From Rutstroemia sp. NJR-2017a BVV2 (lineage: Eukaryota > Ascomycota > Leotiomycetes > Helotiales > Rutstroemiaceae): 64,000 bases of DNA. The stretch is taken from the NCBI GenBank assembly GCA_002946415.1, contig NJPS01000048.1, positions 1,364,001-1,428,000 of the forward strand, read 5' to 3'. Under the pieces are notes generated by a model. That model searched no databases. It was not told the DNA's origin and saw nothing but the letters and a program-made list of their open reading frames with translations. The translations under genes and the position numbers were made by a program. Shown here in pieces: positions 43,534 to 55,479 of this stretch (within the stretch, counting starts at the first letter, position 1; every line of letters begins with the position of its first letter).

Positions 43534-46414
43534 TCACAAATGCTGCTCGCATGGTATATGTCCAAAGGAGCTAGAGAATAATGGTGGCGGAGGAACTGGA
43601 GGTTGGAGGACTTGCGTGGTTGGCCCGAATTGTCCGTCCATCCTGCAAAAAGTAGTGCACTGAGCTTGATGTGTAGACAAGCTTTCTGTGTCGAATCCAC
43701 TGTGAAAATCTGCTAATAATGATACATATTGATCGTCCCTTGAGGAACCAAAGTCTTGCTTAAAAGTATTTGAGACGCTAGTGTCGGAACGCATGTGGCG
43801 GGGAGGTAGATTGATTCCGACTGTAGCCAACGAGTAACAATTCCAGTAACCCAGAGGTTTAGAAGCTCCCGTCAAGAGATCCTCCTGCCCGAAAGGCTGA
43901 TTGGGTTCGGAACCATGCCATGTAGAATAACTCGATGGGCAGTCCATCCTATTATCAAAAAAATTCATGTCGCCCTCAAAGTTGTCACCTAGTATTTCTA
44001 GTGCCATTTCATGCTCCTCTAAAATTGTGGATAACGAGTGTAAGTCACATAGGACTGGCCTAATCGGCCTTGTAGAAGGCTCTTCGATTATTGTGGGAAG
44101 TTCTTGCAACAAACCAATACCATCCATTTCTGAGAGTTGCCCTACTTCCTGGGGCGACCAGTACCATTCGGAATGAATTGGAAGTTCCGGGATGCCACAA
44201 TCCAAGCCTTCGCACAGGGATTTCGCTGGTTGCCCCTGGGCGCCTACCCACTGAGGGATGTCACTAACACCATATTGGTACAGCTGACCGAATGTGCATG
44301 TGGGAGGGCAGGCAGAAGTAGTAGCTGGCACGAGAAGACGTGCAGCTGCTTTCTTTGCTTTTGAAGTAACTTGGGGCTTGGGATTCCACCGTCCGGATTT
44401 AAATTCTTGAGTCGAATTTTTTCTCTTCGTTATCATAGTATCCGTTTCCCTACAGCTACGGGTTTCTTCCAACGCTGGTGGACTTTCGAAACTTTCAATA
44501 ACATTTCCCCTGGAGTTTTTCCCTGCTGTTTCCACATGCTTCATACGATATTCTTCAAATTCAGTTGGCTCAAATTTCGCGCCATTGTCTGCTAGGATAA
44601 TTGCGCAACATAGCATTCGTGAAAATCTCGCGTCGTCCTTTTCTCCCTGCATTTGTTCTGCGACGTAGCTAAGAATACTGCGACCTTTTGGTCCTTCCCG
44701 TGTTCTGGCATTGGGATTGGCGCCATAGTGCAATAACGATAAGACTATGTCTGGGTATCCTCGAGCTGCAGCTATCGCTAAAGCTGTTAATCCTTCTTCA
44801 TCCCTCACATGCAATATTACATCTCGGCGATCTTCGTCTATAAGTTTCTCCGCGAGTAGACATGGGCCGCCATAGTCAAGATCTAGCACTTTTATAGCCT
44901 CGATCAATGACAAGCTCAGCTCTTCCACGCTATCAAACCTTGGGCGCCCTCCAATATCTGCCTCAAGAACTTTGTCTGCCACAGATCTCCCGCGAAAATC
45001 GCGCATGTTGACCTTGAATTGATTGTATATCTCACGATGTGCGGGGTAAGAAGGACTGAAAAGATCAACTGGCTCAAGGGCGACATGTAAGAATGTCTCG
45101 CCAGAAGTATTCCGCAAGGCGAGAAGGGGTACCTCCGAAGCAATTATGGCTTTAAGAACATTTTCGATTCGTTTCATGTTACCCGCCGCCGCTGCATGAT
45201 GTAAGGGAGTATTTCCAAACAAATCTCTAGTCGTAATATCTCCCAAGACATCCTCTGAGCCGCATTGGGTACGGAAAAGCTCGTGTATGGCAGCGAAACC
45301 ACACAATTCGCACCTTACATCACCGATTATGCCCAAAACATTGAATTTGCAGCAAGGCCGTTGATGTAATGATCTCACGCAAGTGCCTACCGAGCGCGTG
45401 CCTATGGTTGTAGGCTGAATTGAAGCTCCATCCATAATCATGTCGCGGATCCATTGTTCCTGGGCGGAGAGGGAAACATTTCTGGATATAAATGAACTTC
45501 TAGATGAAAGACTCATTGCAGACAATAGGCTCGATCTGACAGAATTAGTCAATGAAAGGACTGAATTGGCATGTCGCAGAGAACTGGATATCTTAGAAGA
45601 TATGCGTGTGCTCATTGTCCTGAAACTCGCGGTAGAGATACGACGAGTAGGCGGGCTAGAAGTTCGGTCATCTGAGACTCTGGTTTGTGAAACTTGTCTA
45701 GGTATGTCTACTGGCGACTGTCCTAAAACCGGTGGAAGACCCTCGATGCCATTGACTTGAGCGAGGCTAATGTGAACTTCTTTGTCACTGTCGCGATTCT
45801 CTCCTGTAGCTGAGGGTGCTTGCCCACCAAGCAGACTCGGGTTCATATGCGTGTTGGAGTACCATGATCCAATCTCAGGCATTGATACGTGGGAAGGTAT
45901 TCCAAAGGGCAACACTGCTTCATAGCTCCAGTGAGCGAGAGGGTCATAATAAGGGCTGGTTCTGAGTAAAGCTGGTGATGGAATGGAGGCATCTTCTGCG
46001 GTATTGCGTGCTGTCAAGATCTTTTCTGGTAACCCTTGTAGTTCTCTTCTAGACTTCAGTTTGCGGCGAGCATGCCGCGACGCCGCATATTTCCTGCACC
46101 TTTTCCACACGGCAAGACGAGCTTTGCCCTGGGCAATTCCTGATGGCCTGTAGATTCGCCGGTTTCTCTTTACATTCGGGAGCAATGCGCTCAACTGGGC
46201 TTGAATATTTCTGCGGCTTTGGGAGATTAGATTGTGTTTCACTTTACAGTGAACGGGCTACTCACCACGGATCAAACCCATCGGTGGAAATGAGTCCTCG
46301 GATTTGATGATAATCCAATGTAGTCATCAAGTATAGCCTTATAAGCTTTCTCTTCCGTGAGGCTGTCCATGGAATTTTTGGTCGACCACCTAAGTTTTGC
46401 TTTTCGGGTCCCAT
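43534..46414 (-). CDS. Large ankyrin-repeat protein with N-terminal SRKRKL-type domain
   Basis: Proposed exons are 46266-46414 and 43534-46216, joined over a 49-nt intron, giving 943 residues. The small first exon adds MGPEKQNLGGRPKIPWTASR and then KRKLIRLYL...GFDPC. It joins RRNIQAQLSALLP, a pattern like the helix-turn-helix-type start of other fungal ankyrin or zinc-finger proteins (from memory). The acceptor would be CAAAG rather than CAG, chosen because the CAG two codons later makes a stop. Ankyrin-like repeats are at about residues 370-460 and 510-575 (GNTPLHHAAAAGN, EGLTALAIAAARGYPDIVLSLLHYG). The Ser/Thr-rich stretch near 240-300 and the last 300 residues look disordered. Function unknown. 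Confidence 0.68.
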
Positions 46415-47095
46415 TATTCATCAAAGCGTATATTATCAGTAACTAGAGATGAGGTGGAACTTCGCACAACTCAGAAGTTTGATTTCAAGTGATTTATCTC
46501 CATGTATATCCATCAAGTTCTTGATAATGTAAGCCAGAATGCCATCTTTGGTTCCCACACATGGTTTGCATCACCTTACCATTGTACCCTTGTTTTTGCG
46601 CAGGCCAGCAGCCAATGAGTCGATACAGCGTCGCAGCCACCCAAGCGTGTGAACGCCCGACAGGTCTGTCCAAAAACGCCGCGCAAAAACCAGATCGGGA
46701 CAACTCAAGAATAGCCTGATGATTGAGCCATGAAGTTTACGAACTTGAGGAGCGTGCAAAAACATCAGAGCCAATCGTGTTGAATCATGCAAGTAAGCTT
46801 AGGGCAACCCGACAAACTAGCCCGAATGCTGTGCCTGCAACATTAGATGATCCGAATCGTGCAAAAACTACTTGGTGGTTCATTGGCGGATAGCCATGGA
46901 GTAATTTGACTGCGTTTAGCTTCCGAATATGCAGCTGTCGGAAATCTTTTGATATTCCACCAAGATGCCACTGGCCTGGCCTCTGAAGTATTATATATAT
47001 AATTCAGGTCTTGCGCAGATTGAGTCTTGTATCTAGCCCACGCAGCTATCCAAAGGGCGTACACCAGAACTAAGTATCAGCGACCATAACTGAAA
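46415..47095. other. Intergenic region upstream of the ankyrin gene
   Basis: About 680 bp; an imperfect palindrome around ATTATATATATAAT lies at about 46989. No gene supported. Confidence 0.4.
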
Positions 47096-47371
47096 ATGTA
47101 TCTCCTCTTCCATAACTTAAGTACGAAGACTCGTGTATCCACTCTTAGAAGTTCCTTACTGACATATGTACAAGCCGCACTACCTGTTACAAGTAACAAC
47201 ACACTCGCTCTCCAATGTTCAGGCTTGACAGGGGGCACTCGCCTCAATAACAGCAACGTAATTGCCATTGTGTTTGGTGTTTTGACTGTTGTCTCGACAG
47301 CCATGAACCTCTGGCAGAACCACATATACTTTGTGCATCAGACAAAAAAGAAGGAAGACGAGAAATCCTAA
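47096..47371 (+). CDS. Possible small single-pass membrane protein
   Basis: An ATG-started frame of 91 residues with one strong hydrophobic segment at about residues 55-72 (VIAIVFGVLTVVSTAMNLW), then a lysine-rich end (KKKEDEK). That is a plausible single-pass topology. There is no recognised domain, no splice support and no known relative that I recall, so it may be a chance frame. Confidence 0.35.
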   Translation: MYLLFHNLSTKTRVSTLRSSLLTYVQAALPVTSNNTLALQCSGLTGGTRLNNSNVIAIVFGVLTVVSTAMNLWQNHIYFVHQTKKKEDEKS

Positions 47372-47606
47372 ATGTGTAAGTAGTTCACCAGCCTATGGAT
47401 ACGTCAACATCATTCTAACAATGAGTCTTTCAATAGGGGCACACGATCAAAGGTGTTGAGATTCGAGACTCTATAGGACTCTCAGCCACGGAGATCCATA
47501 TAAGGGGGCTTGTGCGTGGGATTGAAGGCAAGAGAATCGAGGCGATGAGTAGAGCCAAAGAATCGATGGTTGCATTTTCGAACCATGACATTGTTTGATT
47601 TGCAGA

Positions 47607-47640
47607 ATTCAATGATTCAACTCATTCAATGATTCAACTC
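47607..47640. repeat. Direct tandem repeat, 17-bp unit x2
   Basis: Two exact adjacent copies of ATTCAATGATTCAACTC. Confidence 0.9.
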
Positions 47641-47845
47641 ACTTCAGGTCAAGCATGTGATGAAGTATAAGTGCACAAATGGTGACAACCAACAGCCGTA
47701 CCTAGCCTTAACCCCACGTCCCATCCCACCAGAACCTTCTATATTATAGAGTCCCATAAAGACAAATATTATTGAGTTCACAAGCACCACAGAACTCTTG
47801 TATCCCTTTTCTCGTATAACTCAAGATTAATTCGCATCGCCCATA

Positions 47846-48943
47846 ATGGCGACCACTAAGCAACGTCTCGCCCTCTCGATCATCGATTTCCTCACCACCT
47901 CCCTTACAGACGGCACCCTCAACGAAGAAGAACGTGAGTCCATCGAAATCGCAACCAACTGCATATCCGAGTCATTCAAAGTCGACCCTACCGATGGCAC
48001 ACCCAAAGACACCCAAAACCTCCTCCAAATCTATAGCGTGTATGAGAGCTTAAGAAAATCCGCCCCAGCTGCCAAAGCTGCTCCCGCAGACGAGAAATCC
48101 ACAGGCAAAGAACCAACCGCCGAGGAGAAGAAGGAAGCTGAGAGCTTGAAGAGTCAGGGAAATGCTGCCATGGCAAAGAAAGATTACAAGGGCGCCATTG
48201 ATCTCTACTCCAAAGCGCTAGCTATCATCCCAGGAAACCCAATTTTCCTCAGCAACCGTGCTGCAGCATATTCTGCGTCTAAAGACCATGAATCTGCCAA
48301 GGCCGATGCGGAAGCAGCTGTTGACGCCGACCCCAAATACACAAAGGCATGGTCAAGGCTCGGCTTAGCGAAGTTCGCGTTGGGTGATGCCAAGGGGAGT
48401 ATGGAAGCTTATGAGAAAGGCATTGAGTATGAGGGTAATGGAGGAAGTGACGCAATGAAGAAAGGCTTCGAGACTGCGAAGAAGAGAGTCCAGGAAATAG
48501 AGCAAAGGGGTGATGATGATGAAGTCGCAGATAGATCTGCACCAGGTGGAGGTGCTGGAGGCATGCCGGATTTGAGCTCACTGGCTGGTATGTTTGGTGG
48601 AGGAGGAGGAGGAGGTGGAATGCCAGACTTGAGCTCGATCATGAGCAACCCGATGTTTGCCAGCATGGCACAGAACCTCATGAGTAACCCAGATGCTTTG
48701 AACAACTTAATGAGCAACCCAAGGATACGAGAGATGGCCAACCAGTTCGGTGCTGGAGGTGGAGGAGGAAGTGGTGGCGGAATGCCAGATATGTCAAGTC
48801 TCATGAATGACCCTTCAATTGCCGAATTGTAAGTTTCACTAACACTTACTCTCCATTATCGAGTAAATGCATGTACTAATTATTTTGACAGGGCAAGAAA
48901 TCTTGGAGGTGCGGGACGAGGTGCGGGACGTGGTGGTCAATAG
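47846..48943 (+). CDS. SGT2: Small glutamine-rich TPR co-chaperone
   Basis: Cytosolic co-chaperone that receives tail-anchored membrane proteins and passes them to the GET pathway. Exons 47846-48828 and 48892-48943 give 344 residues. The N-terminal dimerisation domain (KQRLALSIIDFLTTSL...EIATNCISESF) is clear. Three TPR units at about residues 90-205 include the LKSQGNAAMAKKDYKGAIDLY start. The C-terminal region has Gly/Met-rich stretches (GGGGGGGGMPDLSSIMSNP) and repeated MSNP/MNDP motifs forming the client-binding domain. The short last exon ends in a Gly-Arg tail (GAGRGAGRGGQ). Confidence 0.95.
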
Positions 48944-49532
48944 AAGACATGATATGATGAAATTGAGTTTGGAAGTTCGCAGGTAGACATTACAAATACC
49001 ATTGAGAAGAGCATTTTAGCAAAGCTTCACAAGTAAAAGGGATTATAATTACGAAATGGCATTTCTATTTCTCCAGCCGTCCTAACTGTGACTTGGCCCA
49101 AGAATATGTGCGTAAGAAAACGAACACTACTACTAACAGTGTTCGATAATCAACTCTCCTCTTGGAGCCAGCATTACTTTCCGTTGCATCCAAAGTGACA
49201 AGCAACTCCAAAAATATGCAAAGTAGTTTCAAATTCCATCTTTTAGACTTCACTTACACCTCCTAATGTGCTCCTCCCGCCCATGACCGGTTCACAAAGC
49301 TAGCTCGACGCTGTACCATTACCTCAGCGGCGATGGCCGTACCTTGCTTTTACAAGCATCGCATTTGGCTACCTGTGATAATAAGGTGATTCGTTGAGGT
49401 ATAAATCAGTGCACTTAACAGGCTGGGCAGAGTCAAGCGGTTCCATATCAACAACATGATGGTTGCATTAACTTTTCATTTTGAAAATGATGGTATTTTA
49501 ATTGGTATTTTGTTTGGTATTATATGATCCAT
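48944..49532. other. Convergent 3' flanks of SGT2 and OLA1
   Basis: About 590 bp; no further feature seen. Confidence 0.45.
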
Positions 49533-51093
49533 CTACCCCTTGGCCGCTCCGGCCTTGATCAATAAGATATCTAGAACTCATTAGCCATATACAAGATACA
49601 AAGTGGAAGGTAGCTTTCTTACCTCCGTCTTCCACAACGTAGTCCTTGCCCTTGGTCATGACCTTTCCTTTGGCCTTAACTTCGGCTTCATCTCCGTTGC
49701 ACTCCCTTAATGTAGCATAGTTGTAAACGACTGCTTGGATAAAGGTCTTTTCAAAGTCACCGTGAATGACTCCTGCGGCCTGTGGTGCTTTGGTGCCATT
49801 TCTAATGGTCCACTGTCGAACTTCGTCTGTGCCTGTGGTGAAGAAACTGCCAAGGTTCAATACCTTTCGCATTGTGGTAATAAGCTTAGGTAAAGCAGAC
49901 TCAACTCCCAATTTCTTGAGTTCTTCCTTGGCCTCGTCCTCAGTCTCAAACTGGGTTAAACGCTCTTCAAGGCAAATGGAAATGGGCAGAATTGGATCTC
50001 CAGCTGCGTGCTCCTTGATCCATTCCATAATCTTGAGCAAGTGCTTATTCTTCTTCCGGATGTAATCCTTCTCGCTCAAATTAATGAGATAGACGACTGG
50101 TTTGGCGGTAAGGAGGAAAAGAGGATTAATAGTTTCAACCTTGTAAGATTTTCGTCAGTATGGAGCATCTGAAAAATTTAACACGATAAATAATACGCAT
50201 GTTTAATAATTCAGAACGGGTTTCTTATCTCAAGTTGCTCTCTGCGTTTATTGTGAGGCATTCGACGAGCTGGGATTATCAGGCCTCATGGCCTTTTGTC
50301 ATCATGAAAGGGAAATGGGTAAAAATGTGTAATGAAAAAATGTGAGCCTACCTCCTTTGGAGACCAGTTGCCCTTTCGGACATCACCTCCTTCTTGAAGT
50401 AGAGCCAAGACCTTTTCGATAGTGGCCTCTTCTTCCTTGAGCTTTTTCATCTCAAGACTCTGACCTCCTCTTCGGGTCAACTTCTTCTGGGCCTCGAGTG
50501 CTTTCTCAACAAACTCAATGTCCTTGATACGAAGTTCCTCGCTGATGATGGTCAAATCCCGGACGGGGTCAACATCTCCCTCGATATGGATAATTTCGGC
50601 ATCGTCGAAACATCGGACGACTTGGAAAATGGCATCGACAGCACGAATGTGTGACAAGAAAGCATTTCCAAGACCCTCACCCTTGGATGCACCTCGAGTT
50701 AAACCGGCGATATCGTAGATGGTAAGATGTGCGGGGACTCGGGATTTGGGTTGGTATTTTTCACATAGCCAGTCAAACCGCTCATCTGGTACTATAACCC
50801 GCGATTCTTCTGGTTCGATGGTTGCGAAGGGGAAATTCTAAGTGGGTCAGATCTCAGTGACAAGATGTGCACCTGAAGCTTTATCACTTACGGCTGGGTT
50901 ACCTAGGGAGCACTTGGTAATAGCTTGAAAGAGTGTTGACTTGCCGACATTCGCAAGGCCGACCTAGTAAAAATCAGCATGAATTCGGGTACACAGTAAT
51001 TAAGAGATAGTAACGTACAATTCCACTCTTCAAGTTATTACCAGGTCTGCCCAGCAGGACCTTCTTTTCCTCGGCGGCCTTCTTTGGTGGCAT
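49533..51093 (-). CDS. OLA1: Obg-like ATPase 1 (YchF family)
   Basis: Ribosome-associated ATPase of the Obg/YchF family. Five exons (51019-51093, 50892-50963, 50352-50837, 49623-50139, 49533-49570) join to 395 residues, the standard length. The P-loop GLANVGKST (27-35) is interrupted by the first intron just before Gly27. The rest reads FPFATIEPEESRV, the DIAGLTRGASKGEGLGN switch II, NLSEKDY (NxxE, explaining ATP over GTP preference), and the C-terminal TGS domain with IHGDFEKTFI. The last exon adds DILLIKAGAAKG. Intron 4 is long (212 nt) and may carry a snoRNA. The gene is divergent from the PPPDE gene. Confidence 0.95.
50205..50310 (-). ncRNA. Possible box C/D snoRNA inside OLA1 intron 4
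   Basis: Box C ATGATGA (50305-50299), box D CTGA (50214-50211) and an internal CTGA that could be D' lie in the one long intron of an otherwise short-intron gene. No terminal stem and no recalled rRNA match support it, so this is only a candidate. Confidence 0.35.
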
Positions 51094-51777
51094 TCTGCGG
51101 CTTTTCTTCGCGTAAGACCTCTGTTGTATGAAAAGAACCGTACAGTTAAGTAGGCTCGATTTGTTGTTGATAAAAGCAGAACTTGCTGCTATTGAGCTTA
51201 AAGTAGGTTGAAAAGAAGAGAAGAAACGTTGAACACCCAGAGGAGACGTCGTGATGGTGGGGTTTGCAGCCAGCCTTGTGCGGACTGCAATAGAATCAGA
51301 TTGGTGCGACGAATGGAGTGTCTCGAAAATTTCTTCGAGAGAAAAATTTGTGTGTGCTCTCTGCCCTGGAATGAGATCCCCGCTCTAAATTCGGAAGGTG
51401 GTGCGGGCAGATCATGTGACCGATGAGCTTTCCTTTCTAGTCGATCCGCTATCGATCGGCATTAAGTTTCACCGATGTGGGGGCAGTTGGAAGTTCGAAG
51501 GCTGGCTGGAAGACGATGATATGCCTGTTCAAGTGTTGCCCAGGCACTCCACGTCCTAGAGTATTATGCAACCACAACATGAATCCTGAATTTTATATGC
51601 CAACTCCTTGGTAGATTCCATAAGGTTTATGTTTTCTACTCGTCCAGAAATAATAGGGGATACGCACTTTGCTGTGCGACGGCCAATTGATCTTGCAAGT
51701 TGCCTGCTTTTCGACTTTATCGACTTTTAAAGCGACAACCGATACAACAACAATAAGTTCCGCGTCTTATTTTCAAT
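51094..51777. promoter_or_regulatory. Divergent promoter region, OLA1 / PPPDE gene
   Basis: About 680 bp between two outward-reading start codons; no specific site recognised. Confidence 0.5.
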
Positions 51778-52628
51778 ATGTCTTCCAAAAAGAGTTCTCG
51801 AAAGTCTTCGCAAAGCCATAGATCTACGCTCTCCCTACACAAGACGGATATCGTGATCAACGTCTATGACCTACTTCCTGTAAGTTATTTCGCAGTTTGT
51901 TGGGATCATGATAGGTCCAGTAACGATAGGCTTGGGACATGTTACTGACTCGCTCCTCTCAGCCAGGCAAAGTTTCCTCTGTCCTGTGGACTCTCGGCAC
52001 TTCGTTACTTCATAGCGGAGTTGTCATCAATAATAGAGAGTATGCCTTTGGTGGACACGATAGGAAGGGCATGACGGGCGTGTATTGGGCAAAGCCACGA
52101 CTCGAACCGCCTGGAGGAACTTTCAAATGCGAAATTCTACAAGGGTTCACTGTCTCGCCTCAAGCTGAAATTGACGCGATTATAAAGGAAGCGTCAGAGG
52201 TTTTCCAAGGCACATCATACAACCTACTCAGCAGAAACTGTAACCACTTTACGTCTTACTTGTGCGAAAGACTTACTGGCCGACCAGCGCCTGGGTGGCT
52301 GAATCGAGCCGCAAGCATCGGGGTCGCGTTGCCGTGCATGGTTCCCAAAGAATGGATTACTCCTCCGGACTTTGAAACTGCGGATGGAGCACTTGTTGAA
52401 GATGAGCATACCGACTCGAACGAACGTTCAAGGATGTTGGATGATACAGACACCAGTTTCCAACGACACAGCATGGATGATGGAAGACCTGAGATAGACT
52501 TGATGGATGATGAATGGGATAGCGAAGAAGAAATGCAAAGAAATAAGAAAGGTAAAGGTAAAGATGTCAGAGACACATCAGGAAGAATAGTGCCACTGTC
52601 CGAGAGAGCTCCAAAAGCTAGGAGATGA
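51778..52628 (+). CDS. PPPDE-family deSUMOylating/deubiquitinating cysteine protease
   Basis: Exons 51778-51879 and 51963-52628 (83-nt intron) give 255 residues. The PPPDE domain starts INVYDLLPPGKVSS, has the catalytic His51 in LLHSGVVI and the catalytic Cys127 in SRNCNHFTSYLCERL. The GGHD and tryptophan-containing GVYWAKP segments between them fit the family. Such proteins remove ubiquitin or SUMO from targets (DESI group). After residue 155 the chain is acidic and low-complexity, ending in a Lys-rich tail. Both catalytic residues are present. Confidence 0.9.
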
Positions 52629-52810
52629 ACCGATGGTTAGATTGATGTCGTGGGCTCGGGCGTTTCGAAAATAGTCTTTGGGTGATATGATATGACTTTG
52701 GCGTCAGGAGGTTCATTCGATGATACCATTTACGATGCCATGACTCTAATTGTACAGATTTATACATCGCTGAAATGTAAAATCATTTCCGTCACCACCA
52801 TAGTCTCCAA

Positions 52811-53569
52811 CTAACCCAGCCTTCTTGGTTTCGGGCTTCTTGTTCCACCAAACTTCAATCTTGTTGCGTCTGTGACTTTGACCACCTTCCCTCTCAATAA
52901 TCGACCTTCTGTACCCATCAGAGCCTTTGTAACAGCTTCTCGTCCCGCACCAAATCCTCTGAGAACCAACTCCAACGCATGAATCTCCCGATTGATGGCC
53001 CGTTCATGAATCCTAGCCATCACCAAAGATGCCAATTGGAAAGCTGAATCGTAGTGTTTCCTCCCCGAATGCCTAAAGCCAATATTCCCGCAAGATAGCG
53101 AAATGATGGGAGTTCGGTCGGGTTTAGTGAGCGTGATGTGGGTGTTATGTCTTGTAGCATAAACGTGAAAGTGATACGGCTCCGCGTCAGCCCTGTTGTT
53201 CCCAATTAAAGTACCATCATCGTCTTCGGAATTTCTTAACCCAAACAGCTTTGTTGGTCTGGAGCTTTTTTCAGTTGCCAATTTCGCGAACATGCTAGCA
53301 AGTCCACTCATGGCAGAGGGCCCGGCAGCAGGTTTAGATCTGGATTGTGGCGAGGCAGCGCGAGTAGCATTGCGATCAGTTTGTGGTGGAGTAGAACGCG
53401 AGGGTCCAGGAGGGGTAAGAGAACTGATGTCGTCTCCATCAGCTTTCCGTTGTGAGGTGCTTGAAAATGGTCGCGCACATCGTAATGTTTGGCTCGGAGA
53501 CGTTGCAGAACTGGAAATGATCCTCAGAGGTGATCGAACCAAAGCCCGTCTTGTCAATGTTCGACTCAT
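52811..53569 (-). CDS. Mitochondrial small ribosomal subunit protein uS11m
   Basis: Single exon, 252 residues. The start at 53569 is chosen because it is the first ATG giving a classic presequence (MSRTLTRRALVRSPLRIISS). The frame stays open further upstream to 53731 but with no better ATG. The C-terminal 120 residues carry the S11 fold: PYHFHVYATRHNTHITLT, SCGNIGFRHSGRKHYDSAFQLA and LELVLRGFGAGREAV, ending in the basic GTRSPKPRRLG that binds rRNA. It is head-to-head with TIM44, 233 bp apart. The long Ser/Pro linker between presequence and fold is normal for fungal orthologues. Confidence 0.88.
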   Translation of the reverse strand: MSRTLTRRALVRSPLRIISSSATSPSQTLRCARPFSSTSQRKADGDDISSLTPPGPSRSTPPQTDRNATRAASPQSRSKPAAGPSAMSGLASMFAKLATEKSSRPTKLFGLRNSEDDDGTLIGNNRADAEPYHFHVYATRHNTHITLTKPDRTPIISLSCGNIGFRHSGRKHYDSAFQLASLVMARIHERAINREIHALELVLRGFGAGREAVTKALMGTEGRLLRGKVVKVTDATRLKFGGTRSPKPRRLG

Positions 53570-53802
53570 GGCGTACGGTGCGTGTAGTATCAAGTCGGAA
53601 GTCGAATGTCGATAGCAACTATCAATATCAAAAAGAAAGTTGATTGCGGGCCGGCAAATTCCGCAGCCCTTGAAATTTTGCTCTGTCCATCGGAGAAAAT
53701 GTTCGGAACGCCGCCATGATATCTTGCACAACTAAATTTATTTCTTACACTTCCTCTTGCAAACTACTCTTTTAATCCCATTTCTCTCCTAATCATAGCG
53801 AT
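53570..53802. promoter_or_regulatory. Shared divergent promoter, uS11m / TIM44
   Basis: The two mitochondrial-protein genes diverge from 233 bp, which could allow joint control. No operator is recognisable. Confidence 0.55.
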
Positions 53803-55479
53803 ATGAACGGGCTCAGACAGGCGGCGACAAGGGCGCCTTCTAGTAGGCAGATTCCTCTGACCTCAATCGCGAGACCTTCACCCCACGCCTTAAATCTTCC
53901 TCGACAATTACTACAGCAGAATCGAACAATACAATCTTCGGCAGCGGGGACCTCGAGACCCACCTCTCTCTTATATCCTGCGCCTTTGCGATCGCGGTTC
54001 CTTCCAGAAGAAATACGATCGGTCACCTACCCTTTACCTTCACGGCAGTTTCATCAAAGCTCAAAGTTAGGCCAAGAAAAGCAAGCAAAGCCAGCAGACA
54101 CGGCAGCTAAAGAGGAACCTACGGAAGAAGGTAGTGCAAAGAAGGAGGATACCAAAGAATCGGAATCCGCATCTGGGGAGAAGAAGGCAAAGGACGAGGG
54201 TGAAAGCAGCGAGGGCAAAAAAGAGGAGCAGAAAGAGGCCCCACCCCCACCACCGCCGCACGGAGACAAGACTCCATGGCAAGTGTTCACAGAGACTTTG
54301 CAAAGCGAATTCAAAGCCTCAAAGGAATGGAATGAATCTACCAAAGCATTGGCTGAGGGTGCTCATCAATTTACCGAAAGCGAAAGTGTTCGACGTGCTC
54401 GACAAGCATATGAGTCCACGACCGGAGCTGTATCTTCGACAACTGGAAAAGTTCTGAAGACTACTGCGGGTGCCGTAGGAAAGGGTGCTGCATGGACTTG
54501 GGAAACCCCTGTTGTGAAGGCAGCTCGAAGCACTGTGAACGCCACCGCAAGTGTGATTGAGAAGGGAACACGACCGATTCGTCAGACAGAAGCTTACAAG
54601 AACGTCAAGGAAGTGATCGATGATGGAAGTAGCTCCAGGTACGGAGGGTGGGTAGAGAAGGAAGAGCGCCGGAAGGCCAGGGAGTTACGAGAGAAGCAGG
54701 AGGCAGAAAAACTAGGACCGTTAGGCAGGAAAAATGAAGTTCCTGTCGAAGATCTAAAGTAGGTTATCCTGCATGTACAAATCGCACCTACTAACAGATA
54801 CAGTGCTGGTACAAACATAACAGTTCATAAAGATGCTCCGTACAAGGAAGCCTGGCGAGACTTCCGCGACTCCAACCGCTTTATGCAATCGATATTCTCC
54901 CTCAAATCCACCTACAACGAATCGGACAACCCATTGATCTCCACCGCGCGCAGCATATCCGACCGAGTCGCCGGATTCTTTGCCGAAAATGAGACCGCCC
55001 AAGTGATCAAGAAATTCCGCGAAATGGACCCCTCGTTCCAAATGGAACCATTCCTCCGCGAAATGCGCGAATACATCCTTCCTGAAGTCCTCGACGCTTA
55101 CGTCAAAGGCGATTCTGAAACCCTTAAACTCTGGCTGTCGGCTGCCCAGTTCTCAGTCTACGATGCGTTATCTAAACAATACACAACCGCTGGTCTAAAA
55201 TCAGATGGTCGAATCCTAGATATCAGACATGTAGAAGTTCTGTCGGCGAGGATGCTAGATCCGGGTGATATTCCAGTCTTCATCATTACATGCCGAACGC
55301 AAGAAGTGCATGTATACAGGAACGCAAAGACAAACCAGCTGGCAGCGGGGATGGAAGACAAGGTCCAATTGGTCACCTACGCAATCGGTGTCACGAGAGT
55401 AGCGGAGGATGTGAACAACCCGGAAACAAGAGGTTGGAGGTTAATCGAGTTGCAGAAGAGTGGAAGGGATTACATATGA
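53803..55479 (+). CDS. TIM44: Mitochondrial import inner membrane translocase subunit Tim44
   Basis: Peripheral inner-membrane protein that tethers mtHsp70 to the TIM23 channel on the matrix side. Exons 53803-54758 and 54804-55479, a 45-nt intron with CTAAC branch, give 543 residues. The basic presequence is followed by a charged, low-complexity linker, then HGDKTPWQVFTETLQSEFK, which starts the Hsp70-binding helices. After the junction (EDLNAGTNITVH) come the C-terminal Tim44 domain features: FMQSIFSLKSTYNESDNPLI, EPFLREMREYILPEVLDAY, RILDIRHVEVLSARMLDPG and GWRLIELQKSGRDYI. Length and ending are typical. Confidence 0.95.

Noticed and set aside
53570..53731. Longer N terminus for uS11m
   Set aside because: The frame is open but the extension has no suitable ATG and lacks presequence character; the ATG at 53569 gives a typical presequence.
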